A DNA stretch of 64,000 nt, from contig NZ_CP077085.1 in the NCBI RefSeq assembly GCF_014268455.2, positions 3,885,001 to 3,949,000 on the forward strand, given 5' to 3'. The notes under the pieces were generated by a model, which saw only the letters and a program-made list of their open reading frames with translations, made no database searches and was not told where the DNA came from. The DNA comes from Pseudomonas shahriarae (GTDB lineage Bacteria > Pseudomonadota > Gammaproteobacteria > Pseudomonadales > Pseudomonadaceae). The position numbers and the translations under genes are program-made. Position 1 is the first letter of the stretch. Every line of letters begins with the position of its first letter. Shown here piece by piece: positions 45,086 to 54,662 of the stretch.

Positions 45086-45280
45086 ATGCCCACACAAAAT
45101 CCGCATCATACCGCCGGCCTCTGCACCTCGAGCAAGGTCTATAGCGCCTTGACCGAGCTCAAGCACCTGGAAGGCCATCGCAGCGCCAAGTTTCTTTCGC
45201 TGCTGGCAGAAAACCTGGTCCACAAGGGCCTGCTCAATGAACAGGAAGTGCTGCACATGCTGGACCAGGTGGTTGACTGA
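45086..45280 (+). CDS. Small conserved hypothetical protein
   Basis: This 64-residue protein (MPTQNPHHTAGLCTSSKVYS...) is largely two amphipathic helices (SALTELKHLEGHRSAKFLSLLAENLVHKG, LNEQEVLHMLDQVVD) and has no signal peptide. AAGGACGCCCAGC precedes the ATG. Length, codon use and RBS support coding. I do not recognise a named family. Confidence 0.65.
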   Translation: MPTQNPHHTAGLCTSSKVYSALTELKHLEGHRSAKFLSLLAENLVHKGLLNEQEVLHMLDQVVD

Positions 45281-45389
45281 GACCCTGCCGGCGCAGCCTC
45301 GATGACAGTGATGTTGACTATCGAGCAAGGTGATTTTCCCTCGCCGCCGGGCCACCGTAAGGTGACCTCCATCAGCAATGGAGGTAGAT

Positions 45390-45569
45390 ATGCCCACTAT
45401 CCAGATCATGTCCGTCGTCGGCAGTGCCGTCCCTGTCCCCCTTCGCGAGCTGGGTTTGCTCGCCTGTTGGTACCTGGTACGCGACGGTGAAGCCATCAGT
45501 GGCCCCCTGACCTCACTGCCCGCCGCCCAGGCCCTGTCACGCAAGATGGCGCACTGCTTCTCGGCTTAG
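45390..45569 (+). CDS. Small hypothetical protein
   Basis: The 59-residue frame (MPTIQIMSVVGSAVPVPLRE...) has GGAGGTAGAT 4-5 bases before the ATG at 45390, a very good ribosome binding site. It contains a CWYLVRDGEAISGPLTSLPAA segment suggestive of a GYF_2-like small fold, but no confident family. It ends 4 bp inside the convergent AI-2E permease gene. An in-frame ATG at 45378 is the alternative start. Confidence 0.6.
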   Translation: MPTIQIMSVVGSAVPVPLRELGLLACWYLVRDGEAISGPLTSLPAAQALSRKMAHCFSA

Positions 45570-46633
45570 GGCAATGGCAGGCGTACCCGGGGTTTGGTTT
45601 CGACAAACAGCCCCCAGCTGGAAATAAACAGCGCGGCAATCAACGGCCCGATCACAAAACCATTGAGGCCGAAGACCGACAGGCCGCCCAGCGTCGAGAT
45701 CAGGATCAGGTAATCCGGCATCTTGGTGTCCTTGCCCACCAGGACCGGGCGCAGCACGTTGTCCACCAGGCCGATCACAAACACCCCGAACAGGGCCAGC
45801 ACCACCCCTTGCCAGATTGAACCGCTGAGCAGGAAGTACGCGGCTACCGGCCCCCACACAATCCCGGCACCCACCGCCGGCAGCAATGACAGAAACGCCA
45901 TCAGCACCGCCCAGAGCAACGCACTGGGAATATCCAGAAACCAGAAGATCAGGCCACCCAGTGCCCCCTGGGTCACCGCCACCAGCACATTGCCCTTGAC
46001 GGTCGCCCGTACCACGCGGTTGAACTTCAGTTGCAGGCGACGCTTCTGTGGCTCGGCCAGCGGCACCGCCGTGCGTACTTTGCGCACCAGTTCGGGGCCG
46101 TCGCGCAGCAGGAAGAACAGCAGGTAGAGCATGATGAAAAAGCTCACCAGGAAATCAAAGGTGCCTTGACCAAAGCTGAATGCCTGGCTGGCAAAGAACT
46201 GGCTGCCCTGCATCGCGCCCTTGACGATTTTCTCGCGCAGGCCTTCCAGGTTGCCCATGCCGAAGCGATCCAGCAGGTGCTGGAAGTACGGCGGCAGGAA
46301 GTTCTTGAATTGCTCGATGTAGCCCGCCACATCCAATTTGCCGCTTTCGACGTTCTTGTACAGCGTCGCCCCCTCCTGCACCAGCAAGGCGCTGGTGATG
46401 ATCACCGGCAAGATCGCGATCACTAGGCACACCATCAGGGTACACAGCGACGTGAGGTTGCGGTTCCAGCCAAACTTGAGCTGCAGGCGCCGCTGCATAG
46501 GCGCAAAGATGATCCCGAGGATAACCGCCCAGAACACCGCGCCGTAGAACGGCAACAGGATCCAGAAAAACGCGAGGGTCACCAGGACCAGCAGCAATAG
46601 CAGGGTTTTGAATTGCAGATTCGTTTGGTTCAT
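45566..46633 (-). CDS. AI-2E family transporter (YdiK-like)
   Basis: The 355-residue membrane protein has about 8 helices in the AI-2E/PerM pattern: two N-terminal helices (LLLLLVLVTLAFFWILLPFYGAVFWAV), a hydrophilic middle (about 85-145), then FLVSFFIMLYLLFFLLRDGPELVRK and a C-terminal VLRPVLVGKDTKMPDYLILISTLGGLSVFGLNGFVIGPLIAALF. Family members export small solutes or Na+; autoinducer transport is established only for a few. Monocistronic, divergent from trhP. Confidence 0.9.
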   Translation of the reverse strand: MNQTNLQFKTLLLLLVLVTLAFFWILLPFYGAVFWAVILGIIFAPMQRRLQLKFGWNRNLTSLCTLMVCLVIAILPVIITSALLVQEGATLYKNVESGKLDVAGYIEQFKNFLPPYFQHLLDRFGMGNLEGLREKIVKGAMQGSQFFASQAFSFGQGTFDFLVSFFIMLYLLFFLLRDGPELVRKVRTAVPLAEPQKRRLQLKFNRVVRATVKGNVLVAVTQGALGGLIFWFLDIPSALLWAVLMAFLSLLPAVGAGIVWGPVAAYFLLSGSIWQGVVLALFGVFVIGLVDNVLRPVLVGKDTKMPDYLILISTLGGLSVFGLNGFVIGPLIAALFISSWGLFVETKPRVRLPLP

Positions 46634-46794
46634 GTCCGATCCGTGCCAGAAAAACGTCGGGCGCCCAGCGCGCCCTGTTGCTTAGTCCACCGCGCATCCG
46701 GCGAGTGCCATCTTTATTTCTACAGCGTAGACCCAGATCAATAACCGCCAGGCCCGGCTCGGCTACCCTGCCGCCCTTTTGCGATCTGAATCCC

Positions 46795-48114
46795 ATGCTC
46801 CCTGTCCTCGCTCCCGAATTGCTCGCCCCTGCCGGCACCCTGAAAAACATGCGCTACGCCTTTGCCTACGGCGCCGATGCGGTCTACGCCGGCCAGCCGC
46901 GCTACAGCTTGCGGGTGCGTAATAACGAGTTCGATCACGCCAACCTGGCCCTGGGCATCGCCGAGGCGCAGGCCCAGGGCAAGCGCTTTTATGTAGTGGT
47001 CAATATCGCGCCGCACAATGCCAAGCTGAAAACCTTCCTCAAGGACCTGGAACCGGTGATCGCCATGGGCCCGGACGCGCTGATCATGTCCGATCCGGGC
47101 TTGATCATGCTGGTGCGCCGGCACTTCCCGCAGATGCCGATCCATCTGTCGGTGCAGGCCAACACGGTGAACTGGGCCAGTGTCGAGTTCTGGCAGCAGC
47201 AAGGCATCTGCCGGATCATCCTGTCGCGGGAGCTGTCCCTGGAAGAAATCGCCGAAATCCGCCAGCACGTGCCGGCCATGGAGCTGGAAGTGTTTGTGCA
47301 TGGCGCGCTGTGCATGGCCTACTCCGGGCGTTGCCTGTTGTCCGGCTACATGAACAAGCGCGATGCCAACCAGGGCACCTGCACCAATGCCTGCCGCTGG
47401 AAATACCAGGCCACACCCGCGGCCGAAAACACCGTGGGCGATATCGTCCAGCAGTATCAGCCCGAGCCGACCCTGGGCCTTGGCGCGCCCACCGACCAGG
47501 TGTTCCTGCTGCAGGAGGCCAACCGCCCGGATGAGCAGATGCCGGCCTTCGAGGACGAACACGGCACCTACATCATGAACGCCAAGGACCTGCGGGCGGT
47601 GCAGCATGTCGAGCGCCTGACGCAGATGGGCGTGCATTCGTTGAAAATCGAAGGCCGCACCAAGTCCCACTTTTATGTGGCGCGCACCACCCAGGTGTAC
47701 CGCCAGGCCATTGATGATGCGGTGGCCGGTCGTGCGTTCGACCGGGGCTTGATGACCAACCTTGAGTCCCTGGCCCAGCGTGGCTACACCGAAGGTTTCC
47801 TGCGCCGCCACGTGCATGACGAATACCAGAACTACCAGAACGGCAGCTCCGTCTCGGAACAACAGCAGTTTGTCGGGGAATTGACCGGCGAACGGCGCGG
47901 GGAGCTGGCCGAAGTCAAGGTGAAGAACCGCTTTGCCGTGGGCAATCACCTGGAACTGATGACCCCGGCGGGGAACTTCCATTTTGACCTGGGGATGATG
48001 CATAACGCCAAGGGTGAGGCGATTGAGGTGGCGCCGGGGGATGGGCACACGGTGTATGTGCCGGTGCCGTTGGACATGGATATCGGGTTTGGGTTGTTGA
48101 TGCGGGATGTGTAG
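46795..48114 (+). CDS. trhP: tRNA 5-hydroxyuridine modification protein (U32 peptidase family, YegQ)
   Basis: The 439-residue protein starts LAPELLAPAGTLKNMRYAFAYGADAVYAG, the U32 family signature, and has the Cys-rich motif CMAYSGRCLLSGYMNKRDANQGTCTNACRW, likely binding an Fe-S cluster. YegQ/TrhP is required for the prephenate-dependent hydroxylation of U34 in tRNA. The C-terminal domain (about 355-439) is the U32 beta domain. The start at 46795 is supported by family alignment (MLPVLAPELLAPAG). Confidence 0.9.
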   Translation: MLPVLAPELLAPAGTLKNMRYAFAYGADAVYAGQPRYSLRVRNNEFDHANLALGIAEAQAQGKRFYVVVNIAPHNAKLKTFLKDLEPVIAMGPDALIMSDPGLIMLVRRHFPQMPIHLSVQANTVNWASVEFWQQQGICRIILSRELSLEEIAEIRQHVPAMELEVFVHGALCMAYSGRCLLSGYMNKRDANQGTCTNACRWKYQATPAAENTVGDIVQQYQPEPTLGLGAPTDQVFLLQEANRPDEQMPAFEDEHGTYIMNAKDLRAVQHVERLTQMGVHSLKIEGRTKSHFYVARTTQVYRQAIDDAVAGRAFDRGLMTNLESLAQRGYTEGFLRRHVHDEYQNYQNGSSVSEQQQFVGELTGERRGELAEVKVKNRFAVGNHLELMTPAGNFHFDLGMMHNAKGEAIEVAPGDGHTVYVPVPLDMDIGFGLLMRDV

Positions 48115-48128
48115 CGGCTGTTAGGGCC

Positions 48129-48157
48129 CCATCGCAGGCAAGCCAGCTCCCACATTT
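48129..48157. repeat. Inverted REP at the left border of the tandem array
   Basis: CATCGCAGGCAAGCCAGCTCCCACATTT is the inverted mate of the REP heads that begin each 110-bp unit. It directly follows the trhP stop codon. Confidence 0.8.
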
Positions 48158-48178
48158 GACTGCATTCACAGTTCAACA

Positions 48179-48808
48179 TGTGGGAGCTGGCTTGCCTGCG
48201 ATGAGGCCAGAACCAGCACCGCAATTGCCAGATCAGATCCTGAACTGCCCCACCAGCTCCCACATTTTGACCATGTTCACCGATCAAGTGTGGGAGCTGG
48301 CTTGCCTGCGATGAGGCCAGATCAAGCACCGCAATTGCCAGATCAGATCCCGAACTACCCCAGCAACCGCCACATTTTGACCATGTTCACCGATCAAGTG
48401 TGGGAGCTGGCTTGCCTGCGATGAGGCCAGAACCTGCACCGCAATTGCCAGATCAGATCCTGAACTACCCCAGCAACCGCCACATTTTGACCATGTTCAC
48501 CGATCAAGTGTGGGAGCTGGCTTGCCTGCGATGAGGCCAGATCAAGCACCGCAATTGCCAGATCAGATCCTGAACTGCCCCACCAACTCCCACATTTTGA
48601 CCATGTTCACCGATCAAGTGTGGGAGCTGGCTTGCCTGCGATGAGGCCAGAACCAGCACCGCAATTGCCAGATCAGATCCTGAACTGCCCCACCAACTCC
48701 CACATTTTGACCATGTTCACCGATCAAGTGTGGGAGCTGGCTTGCCTGCGATGAGGCCAGAACCAGCACCGCAATTGCCAGATCAGATCCTGAACTGCCC
48801 CACCAACT
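48179..48808. repeat. 110-bp tandem repeat array containing REP and a chemoreceptor gene tail
   Basis: TGTGGGAGCTGGCTTGCC starts at 48179, 48289, 48399, 48509, 48619 and 48729, exactly 110 bp apart. Five full units plus a sixth that runs into the chemoreceptor gene share the same internal sequence. Unit positions 55-80 (TCAGATCCTGAACTGCCCC and on) equal the last seven codons plus stop of the gene ending at 48783. Units 2 and 3 share a variant (CCAGCAACCGCCACATT). The array spans the whole gap between trhP and the chemoreceptor gene. Confidence 0.93.
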
Positions 48809-50462
48809 GCCCCAACCGCTGCCCCAGTTCCGCCAGGCTGCGGGAGGTCTGTGCGCCCTGCTGGGTCTCGTCCGCCACGCTGTCCACCGCCACGGCAATC
48901 TGATGCACGCTGCGGTTGATCTCTTCGGCCACGGCGGTTTGCTCTTCTGCAGCACTGGCGATCTGCGCGTTCATCGTGTTGATGGTCCCGATCAGTTGCG
49001 CCATGGTATCGAGGGACGCCCCGGCTTCATTGGCCTGGGCCGAGGTGCCGTCGCCGGCATCGCTGGAGCGGCGCATGGATTCCACGGCCGCCTCGGTGCC
49101 CTTTTGCAGGCGGTCGATCATGCCCTGGATTTCCTGGGTGCTCTGCTGGGTGCGGCTGGCCAGTGCGCGGACTTCATCGGCCACCACCGCAAAGCCACGC
49201 CCGGCTTCACCGGCACGGGCGGCTTCAATGGCGGCGTTGAGGGCCAGCAGGTTGGTCTGCTCGGCAATCGAGCGGATCACCCCGAGCACGCTGACAATCG
49301 ACGACACGTCCTGTTGCAGGCTATCCAGGGACACGCCACTGCTGCGGATGTCATTCACCAACGCATGAATCTGCGCGATGCTGCCATCCACCACGCGCTT
49401 GGCGGCCTGGCCTTCGGCGTCGGTCTGCTGCGCCGCCACGGCCGCGCCCTGGGCACTGCGGGCCACTTCATGGGCGGCAGACGACATTTCATTGATCGCC
49501 GTCGCCACCTGGTCGGTTTCCTGGCGCTGGCGTTCCATGGCCTGTTCCGAACGATGGGCCTGCTCGGACACCTGGCTGACCAGCCCGGTCAGTTGCGAGG
49601 TCATGTCAGTGATCTGGCGTACCAGGCCGTGGATCTTGTCGACAAACCGGTTGAACGAGCCGGCCAGTTCACCCAACTCGTCCTGGCTGGTGATTGCCAG
49701 GCGCCGGGTCAGGTCGCCCTCACCGGCGGCGATATCGTCGAGGTTGGCTTTCATCAGGTGCAAGGGGCGCAGGATGGTATTGGCCAGCAGCATGCCCGCT
49801 GCAGCGATCAGCAACAGCAGGATTACGGCGATGCCGACAATGCTCAACAACACCCCTTCCATGCGCTCGTTGACCTTGGCTTCGACTTCGCTGACCAGGG
49901 CCTCGATACCGTCGAGGTTGACCGAAGTACCGATCACCATGTCCCACTTGGGCAGGTACTCGGTGTAGCCGAGCTTGGGCACCAGTTCGGTTTGCCCCGG
50001 CTGGGTCGAGCTGTATTGCAGGTAGTGGGTGCCGTCCTTGCCGACCCTGACCAGGTCGCGGTTGACGTAGACGCCGTTGGGGTCACGGTTGTCCTTGAAG
50101 CTTTTGCCCACGCCGTCGGGGCTGTTGCCCTTGAACAGGCGGATGGTTTCGGAGTCGTAGCCGAAGAAATAGCCGTCCTTGCCGTAGGTTGTGTTGGACA
50201 ACAGCTTGACCACCTGCGCCCGCGCCTCTGTATCGCCGGGGGCTGCGGCGTCGTACAGCGGCTTGATGGTGGTCATCGCCACTTCGACATAACTTTGCAG
50301 GGTGGCCTTGGCGTTGTTGAGCAGGCGCTGGCGGGTTTCGGCCACCTCGGTGCGCGCCTGTTCCTTGAGGATCCACACGGTGGTCAGGCTGATGACCACG
50401 GCAAACAACAACACCGGCAGTACGGCGAGGGACAGGACTTTGGCCTTCAGACTCAGACGCAT
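48783..50462 (-). CDS. ctpM: Methyl-accepting chemotaxis protein, sCache type (CtpM-like)
   Basis: The 559-residue chemoreceptor has an N-terminal membrane helix (about 10-31), a periplasmic sCache_2 domain (about 35-185: [43 protein letters not shown]), a second helix (about 203-226), HAMP, and a cytoplasmic signalling hairpin with the canonical [35 protein letters not shown]. The order of this gene, a transporter and a dCache receptor equals P. aeruginosa PA2652-PA2654, where PA2652 is the malate receptor CtpM. Its last codons are duplicated in the adjacent tandem array. Ligand assignment is by synteny. Confidence 0.88.
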   Translation of the reverse strand: MRLSLKAKVLSLAVLPVLLFAVVISLTTVWILKEQARTEVAETRQRLLNNAKATLQSYVEVAMTTIKPLYDAAAPGDTEARAQVVKLLSNTTYGKDGYFFGYDSETIRLFKGNSPDGVGKSFKDNRDPNGVYVNRDLVRVGKDGTHYLQYSSTQPGQTELVPKLGYTEYLPKWDMVIGTSVNLDGIEALVSEVEAKVNERMEGVLLSIVGIAVILLLLIAAAGMLLANTILRPLHLMKANLDDIAAGEGDLTRRLAITSQDELGELAGSFNRFVDKIHGLVRQITDMTSQLTGLVSQVSEQAHRSEQAMERQRQETDQVATAINEMSSAAHEVARSAQGAAVAAQQTDAEGQAAKRVVDGSIAQIHALVNDIRSSGVSLDSLQQDVSSIVSVLGVIRSIAEQTNLLALNAAIEAARAGEAGRGFAVVADEVRALASRTQQSTQEIQGMIDRLQKGTEAAVESMRRSSDAGDGTSAQANEAGASLDTMAQLIGTINTMNAQIASAAEEQTAVAEEINRSVHQIAVAVDSVADETQQGAQTSRSLAELGQRLGQLVGQFRI

Positions 50463-50534
50463 GGATCTTCTCTCTTGTAGGGCAACGTTAGGAGGTTAAC
50501 GGCCCTAAAGGAGAAAACTGTAGGAATCTGCTTG

Positions 50535-51857
50535 TTACAGGGTCATCGCGGCAAACCAGCCAAATACCAGCAACGGCAGGTTGTAGTGCAGGAAGGTCGG
50601 GACCACGGTGTCCCAGATATGGTGGTGCTGGCCGTCGATGTTCAAACCCGAGGTCGGCCCCAGGGTGGAGTCGGACGCCGGCGAACCGGCATCGCCCAGG
50701 GCCCCGGCGGTGCCGACGATGCAGACAATGGCCAGCGGGCTGAACCCCAGTTGCACACACAGCGGCACAAAAATCGCCGCAAGGATCGGCACGGTGGAAA
50801 ACGACGAACCGATGCCCATGGTCACCAGCAGGCCCACCAGCAACATCAACAGCGCACCCACGCCACGGCTGTGGCCAATAAAATCGGCCGAGTCCTGCAC
50901 CAGCGTCTGTACCTGGCCGGTGGCCTTGAGCACTTCGGCAAACCCCGACGCCGCGATCATGATGAAGCCGATCATCGCCATCATTTTCATGCCTTCGGTG
51001 AACAGATCATCGGTGTCGCGCCAGCGCACGATGCCCGATACCGAGAAGATCAGGAAACCCGCCAGGGCACCGATGATCATCGAGTCCAGCCACAACTGGA
51101 TAATAAAGGCCGAGGCAATGGCCAGCCCGGCGACCAGCAGGGTCAGCGGGTTGTACTGCACCGCCACTTGCTCGACCCGCTCGATCTTCTGCTGGTCGTA
51201 GATGCGCTTTTTGCGGTAACTGATAAACACCGCCACCAACAGGCCGAACACCATGCCCAGCGCCGGAATACCCATGGCATGGGTAACGTTGACCTGGCTG
51301 ATATCCACCCCGCTCTTGGCGACATTGGCCAGCAGGATCTGGTTGAGGAAGATATTGCCGAAGCCCACCGGCAGGAACATGTACGGGGTGATCAGGCCGA
51401 AGGTCATGACGCAGGCGATCAGGCGCCGGTCAATCTGCAACTTGGTCAGCACATACAGCAGCGGCGGTACCAGCAGCGGGATAAAGGCGATATGGATCGG
51501 CAGGATGTTCTGCGAGGCAATCGCCACCGCTCCCAGCAGGCAGATCAGCAGCCATTTGACAGAACTGCCGCCAGTGGTGTCCTGGCGGCCCACCAGCAGC
51601 AGGGCCTTGTCCGCCAGGGCATGGGCCAGGCCGGACTTGGCAATCGCCACCGCGAAAGCACCGAGCAATGCGTAAGACAACGCCACCGTGGCACCGCCGC
51701 CCAAGCCGCTGTTGAACGCGCTGAGCGTCGCGTCGATCCCCAGGCCACCGGTCAAACCGCCGACCAGGGCACCCACGATGATCGCGATGACCACATGCAC
51801 GCGGGACAGGCTGAGCACGAGCATGGTACCGACCGCGGCGATTACTGCGTTAATCAT
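50535..51857 (-). CDS. Na+/H+-antiporter-family transporter (PA2653-like)
   Basis: The 440-residue protein has about 11-12 helices in the ion-transporter superfamily pattern, with [20 protein letters not shown] and the conserved [40 protein letters not shown] near the C-terminus. It is like YuiF/NhaC-type antiporters and may carry organic acids. It lies between two chemoreceptor genes in the same order as PA2653, so it may import a compound to which the cells are attracted (inference). The start at 51857 follows GAGGTAACC. Confidence 0.86.
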   Translation of the reverse strand: MINAVIAAVGTMLVLSLSRVHVVIAIIVGALVGGLTGGLGIDATLSAFNSGLGGGATVALSYALLGAFAVAIAKSGLAHALADKALLLVGRQDTTGGSSVKWLLICLLGAVAIASQNILPIHIAFIPLLVPPLLYVLTKLQIDRRLIACVMTFGLITPYMFLPVGFGNIFLNQILLANVAKSGVDISQVNVTHAMGIPALGMVFGLLVAVFISYRKKRIYDQQKIERVEQVAVQYNPLTLLVAGLAIASAFIIQLWLDSMIIGALAGFLIFSVSGIVRWRDTDDLFTEGMKMMAMIGFIMIAASGFAEVLKATGQVQTLVQDSADFIGHSRGVGALLMLLVGLLVTMGIGSSFSTVPILAAIFVPLCVQLGFSPLAIVCIVGTAGALGDAGSPASDSTLGPTSGLNIDGQHHHIWDTVVPTFLHYNLPLLVFGWFAAMTL

Positions 51858-52091
51858 GGTTACCTCAAGACAGAAATATAAACACAACACGTGCCGGCGC
51901 CCCGGCCAGATGTCGACCACGGCACACGCAGAAAGGGAGTTTTATTAGAGGCCGCGCACTTTGCAGCAGCCGGCGCGCCATGTCAAAGAACGACGTCGCG
52001 AATAGATTCAATTGAACGTATGAATAAAGAAAAACAACCGGCGGCCGATAGCGTGGATTATCTCTGTCGCAACGAAAGGTTAAGGATCTCC

Positions 52092-54239
52092 ATGTCGCTC
52101 AGGCAGCTGTCCATTCAATGGAAAATCACCCTCCTCGCCGGCCTTTGTCTGTTGGGCATCGTGACCCTGCTGGTGGGTCTTTCGCTGTATCGGATGGACC
52201 AGAGTTCGCAACGGGTCCAGACCTCCAGCACACAGATGCTTAATGTTGCCGCCCAATCGCGCATCGAAGCCCAGGGTGAAGTGCAGGCGCTGGGCATCCG
52301 CCAGCAATTTATGGACGCCTACCAATATGGCCATGGCTTTTCGCGCCAGGTGCTGTTTTTGCGCGAACAGGCCGAAAAACGCTTCCTCGATGCCTTCGAC
52401 CTGCGTGAAGACCTGACCCGCCAGGTCAAGGCCGCCCTGCAAGCCAACCCGGACCTGTTGGGCCTGTCCCTGGTCTTTGAGGCCAATGCCCTGGATGGCA
52501 AGGATGAGCTGTTCGCCGGCCAAGCGGAGCTGGGCAGCAATGAAAAGGGACGCTTTGCCCTGTACTGGTCGCAGCCGACACCCGGCACCCTGACCTCGAT
52601 GGCGCTGCCGGAAAGCGATATGTCCGACACCAGCGTCGGCCCCAGCGGCGAGAAGGCCAACACCTGGTTCACCTGCCCACGCTCCACCCTCAAGCCGTGT
52701 GTGATCGAGCCGTACTTCTATGTGATCGACGGGCACAACGTCTTGCTGACCAGCATCGTGTTCCCGCTCATGGCCAATGGCAAAGTCATCGCCTCGCTGT
52801 CGGTGGACATCAACCTCAACAGCCTGCAGGCAGTCAGCCAGAATGCCAGCCGCGAGCTGTATGACGGCCAGACCAACGTCAGCATCATCAGCCCAGTGGG
52901 TTTGCTGGCCGGCTACAGCCCGGATGCGAGCAAGCTCAGCCAGCGCCTGGACAGTGTGGATACCGCCAGCGGCGCACAACTGATCAGCGCCATGGCCGGC
53001 AGCACCCAGACCTACAGCCTGCGTACCGACCATCAACTCAAGGTGCTGGCACCGTTCCAGCCCATTCCCAATGGCAAGTCCTGGGGCGTGTTGCTGGATG
53101 TGCCGGAAAAAGTCCTGATCGGCCCCGCCGAAACCCTCAAGGCCGAGCTGGATGCCGACAACACCAAAGGCACCCTGCTGGAACTGGGCCTGGGCCTGCT
53201 CGCCGCCATCGTCGGTTTGCTACTGGTGTGGCTGATGGCCCGCAGTGTCACCCGGCCGATCCTCGGCGTGGCCCATATGCTGGAGGATATCGCCAGCGGC
53301 GAAGGCGACCTGACCCGGCGCCTGGCCTACGACAAGCGCGACGAGCTGGGCGAACTGGCCAGTTGGTTCAACCGCTTCCTCGACAAACTGCAACCGATCA
53401 TTGCCGAGGTCAAACGCTCGGTGCAGGACGCGCGCAGCACCGCCGACCAATCAGCGGCAATCGCCAGCCAGACCAGTGCCGGCATGGAGCAGCAGTACCG
53501 CCAGGTGGATCAGGTGGCCACCGCCTCCCACGAAATGAGCGCCACCGCCCAGGACGTCGCCCGCAGCGCCGCGCAGGCGGCACACGCTGCACGGGATGCC
53601 GACCAGGCCACCCGCGAAGGCCTGACGGTGATCGACCGCACCACCACCAGCATCGGCCACCTGGCTGCCGACATGAGCACGGCGATGGCCCAGGTCGAAG
53701 GCCTGGCAGCCAATAGCGAGCAGATCGGTTCAGTGCTGGAAGTGATCCGCGCGATTGCCGAACAAACCAACCTGCTGGCCCTCAACGCCGCCATCGAAGC
53801 CGCCCGTGCCGGTGAAGCCGGGCGCGGTTTTGCGGTGGTGGCGGACGAGGTGCGCAACCTCGCGCGGCGCACTCAGGAGTCGGTGGAAGAAACCCGCCAG
53901 GTGATCGAACAGTTGCAAAACGGCACCCAGGAAGTGGTGAGCTCCATGAGCAACAGCCATCGCCAGGCCCAAGGCAGTGTCGAACAGGTCGGCCAGGCCG
54001 TCACGGCATTGCGCCAGATCGGCGATGCGGTGACGGTGATCAGCGACATGAACCTGCAGATTGCCAGCGCCGCCGAGCAGCAAAGCGCGGTGGCCGAGGA
54101 GATCAACAGCAACGTGGCGACGATTCGTGATGTGACCGAGTCGCTGTCGGAACAAGCCAATGAATCGGCGCGGGTCAGCCAGACGCTGAACAGCCTGGCC
54201 AATCAGCAACAGGGGTTGATGGACCAGTTCCGGGTCTGA
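52092..54239 (+). CDS. tlpQ: Methyl-accepting chemotaxis protein, large dCache type (TlpQ-like)
   Basis: The 715-residue receptor has an N-terminal helix (about 12-32), a large periplasmic dCache domain (about 35-350; e.g. [51 protein letters not shown]), a second helix (about 363-385), HAMP and the conserved signalling tip [25 protein letters not shown]. aeruginosa TlpQ (PA2654) holds the same position beside ctpM and senses histamine and polyamines. ATG 52092 was chosen for AAGGATCTCC at good spacing; an ATG at 52020 would add 24 hydrophilic residues. Confidence 0.88.
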   Translation: MSLRQLSIQWKITLLAGLCLLGIVTLLVGLSLYRMDQSSQRVQTSSTQMLNVAAQSRIEAQGEVQALGIRQQFMDAYQYGHGFSRQVLFLREQAEKRFLDAFDLREDLTRQVKAALQANPDLLGLSLVFEANALDGKDELFAGQAELGSNEKGRFALYWSQPTPGTLTSMALPESDMSDTSVGPSGEKANTWFTCPRSTLKPCVIEPYFYVIDGHNVLLTSIVFPLMANGKVIASLSVDINLNSLQAVSQNASRELYDGQTNVSIISPVGLLAGYSPDASKLSQRLDSVDTASGAQLISAMAGSTQTYSLRTDHQLKVLAPFQPIPNGKSWGVLLDVPEKVLIGPAETLKAELDADNTKGTLLELGLGLLAAIVGLLLVWLMARSVTRPILGVAHMLEDIASGEGDLTRRLAYDKRDELGELASWFNRFLDKLQPIIAEVKRSVQDARSTADQSAAIASQTSAGMEQQYRQVDQVATASHEMSATAQDVARSAAQAAHAARDADQATREGLTVIDRTTTSIGHLAADMSTAMAQVEGLAANSEQIGSVLEVIRAIAEQTNLLALNAAIEAARAGEAGRGFAVVADEVRNLARRTQESVEETRQVIEQLQNGTQEVVSSMSNSHRQAQGSVEQVGQAVTALRQIGDAVTVISDMNLQIASAAEQQSAVAEEINSNVATIRDVTESLSEQANESARVSQTLNSLANQQQGLMDQFRV

Positions 54240-54245
54240 TCGCGG

Positions 54246-54662
54246 TTAAAAGGTGCGGGGCCGGGGGCTGGACGCAACCTCCAGCTCACACCCCCACAGC
54301 TCTACCGCCGGCTGGCTCGCCTGGGGCGGGCCGAGCCAGGCACTCAGCCACTGGCACTGCTGGTTGAAACACAGTTGATAATCCCCGGCCTCGGGGGTGC
54401 GGCCCAGGCGCAGGGGCTGCAAGGGCGGCAACTGACGCTGGTAATGCCAACTGCCATCACGCAGTTCGGCGCCGTGCGGGATCTCCATACCGGCCCCGGA
54501 ACCCTTGACCCGCGCCTCGCCCAACACCAGGCCCTCAGGCGTTACACGGTAATCCTCTTCCCAGCGCACTTTCTCAATCGTATGCGTCCAGGCCAGGGTG
54601 ACCACAGGCGTAGGCACTTGTGCCCATACCGCGCCCGCCAAGCCCAGACACAGACCGATCAC
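54246..54662 (-). CDS. DUF1850 protein of the TAXI-TRAP operon
   Basis: The 138-residue protein has a short hydrophobic leader (MIGLCLGLAGAVWA), then a beta-rich DUF1850 domain with FTHT-like TLAWTHTIEKVRWEEDYRV and GAGMEIPHGAE. DUF1850 genes typically accompany TAXI-type TRAP permeases; their role is unknown. Its start overlaps the stop of the permease gene (ATGA around 54659-54662), showing translational coupling. Confidence 0.85.
   Translation of the reverse strand: MIGLCLGLAGAVWAQVPTPVVTLAWTHTIEKVRWEEDYRVTPEGLVLGEARVKGSGAGMEIPHGAELRDGSWHYQRQLPPLQPLRLGRTPEAGDYQLCFNQQCQWLSAWLGPPQASQPAVELWGCELEVASSPRPRTF

Noticed and set aside
48178..48800. CRISPR-like array
   Set aside because: The period is 110 bp with no short-repeat/unique-spacer structure, and the units are identical throughout; it is a REP-containing tandem duplication with no cas genes nearby.
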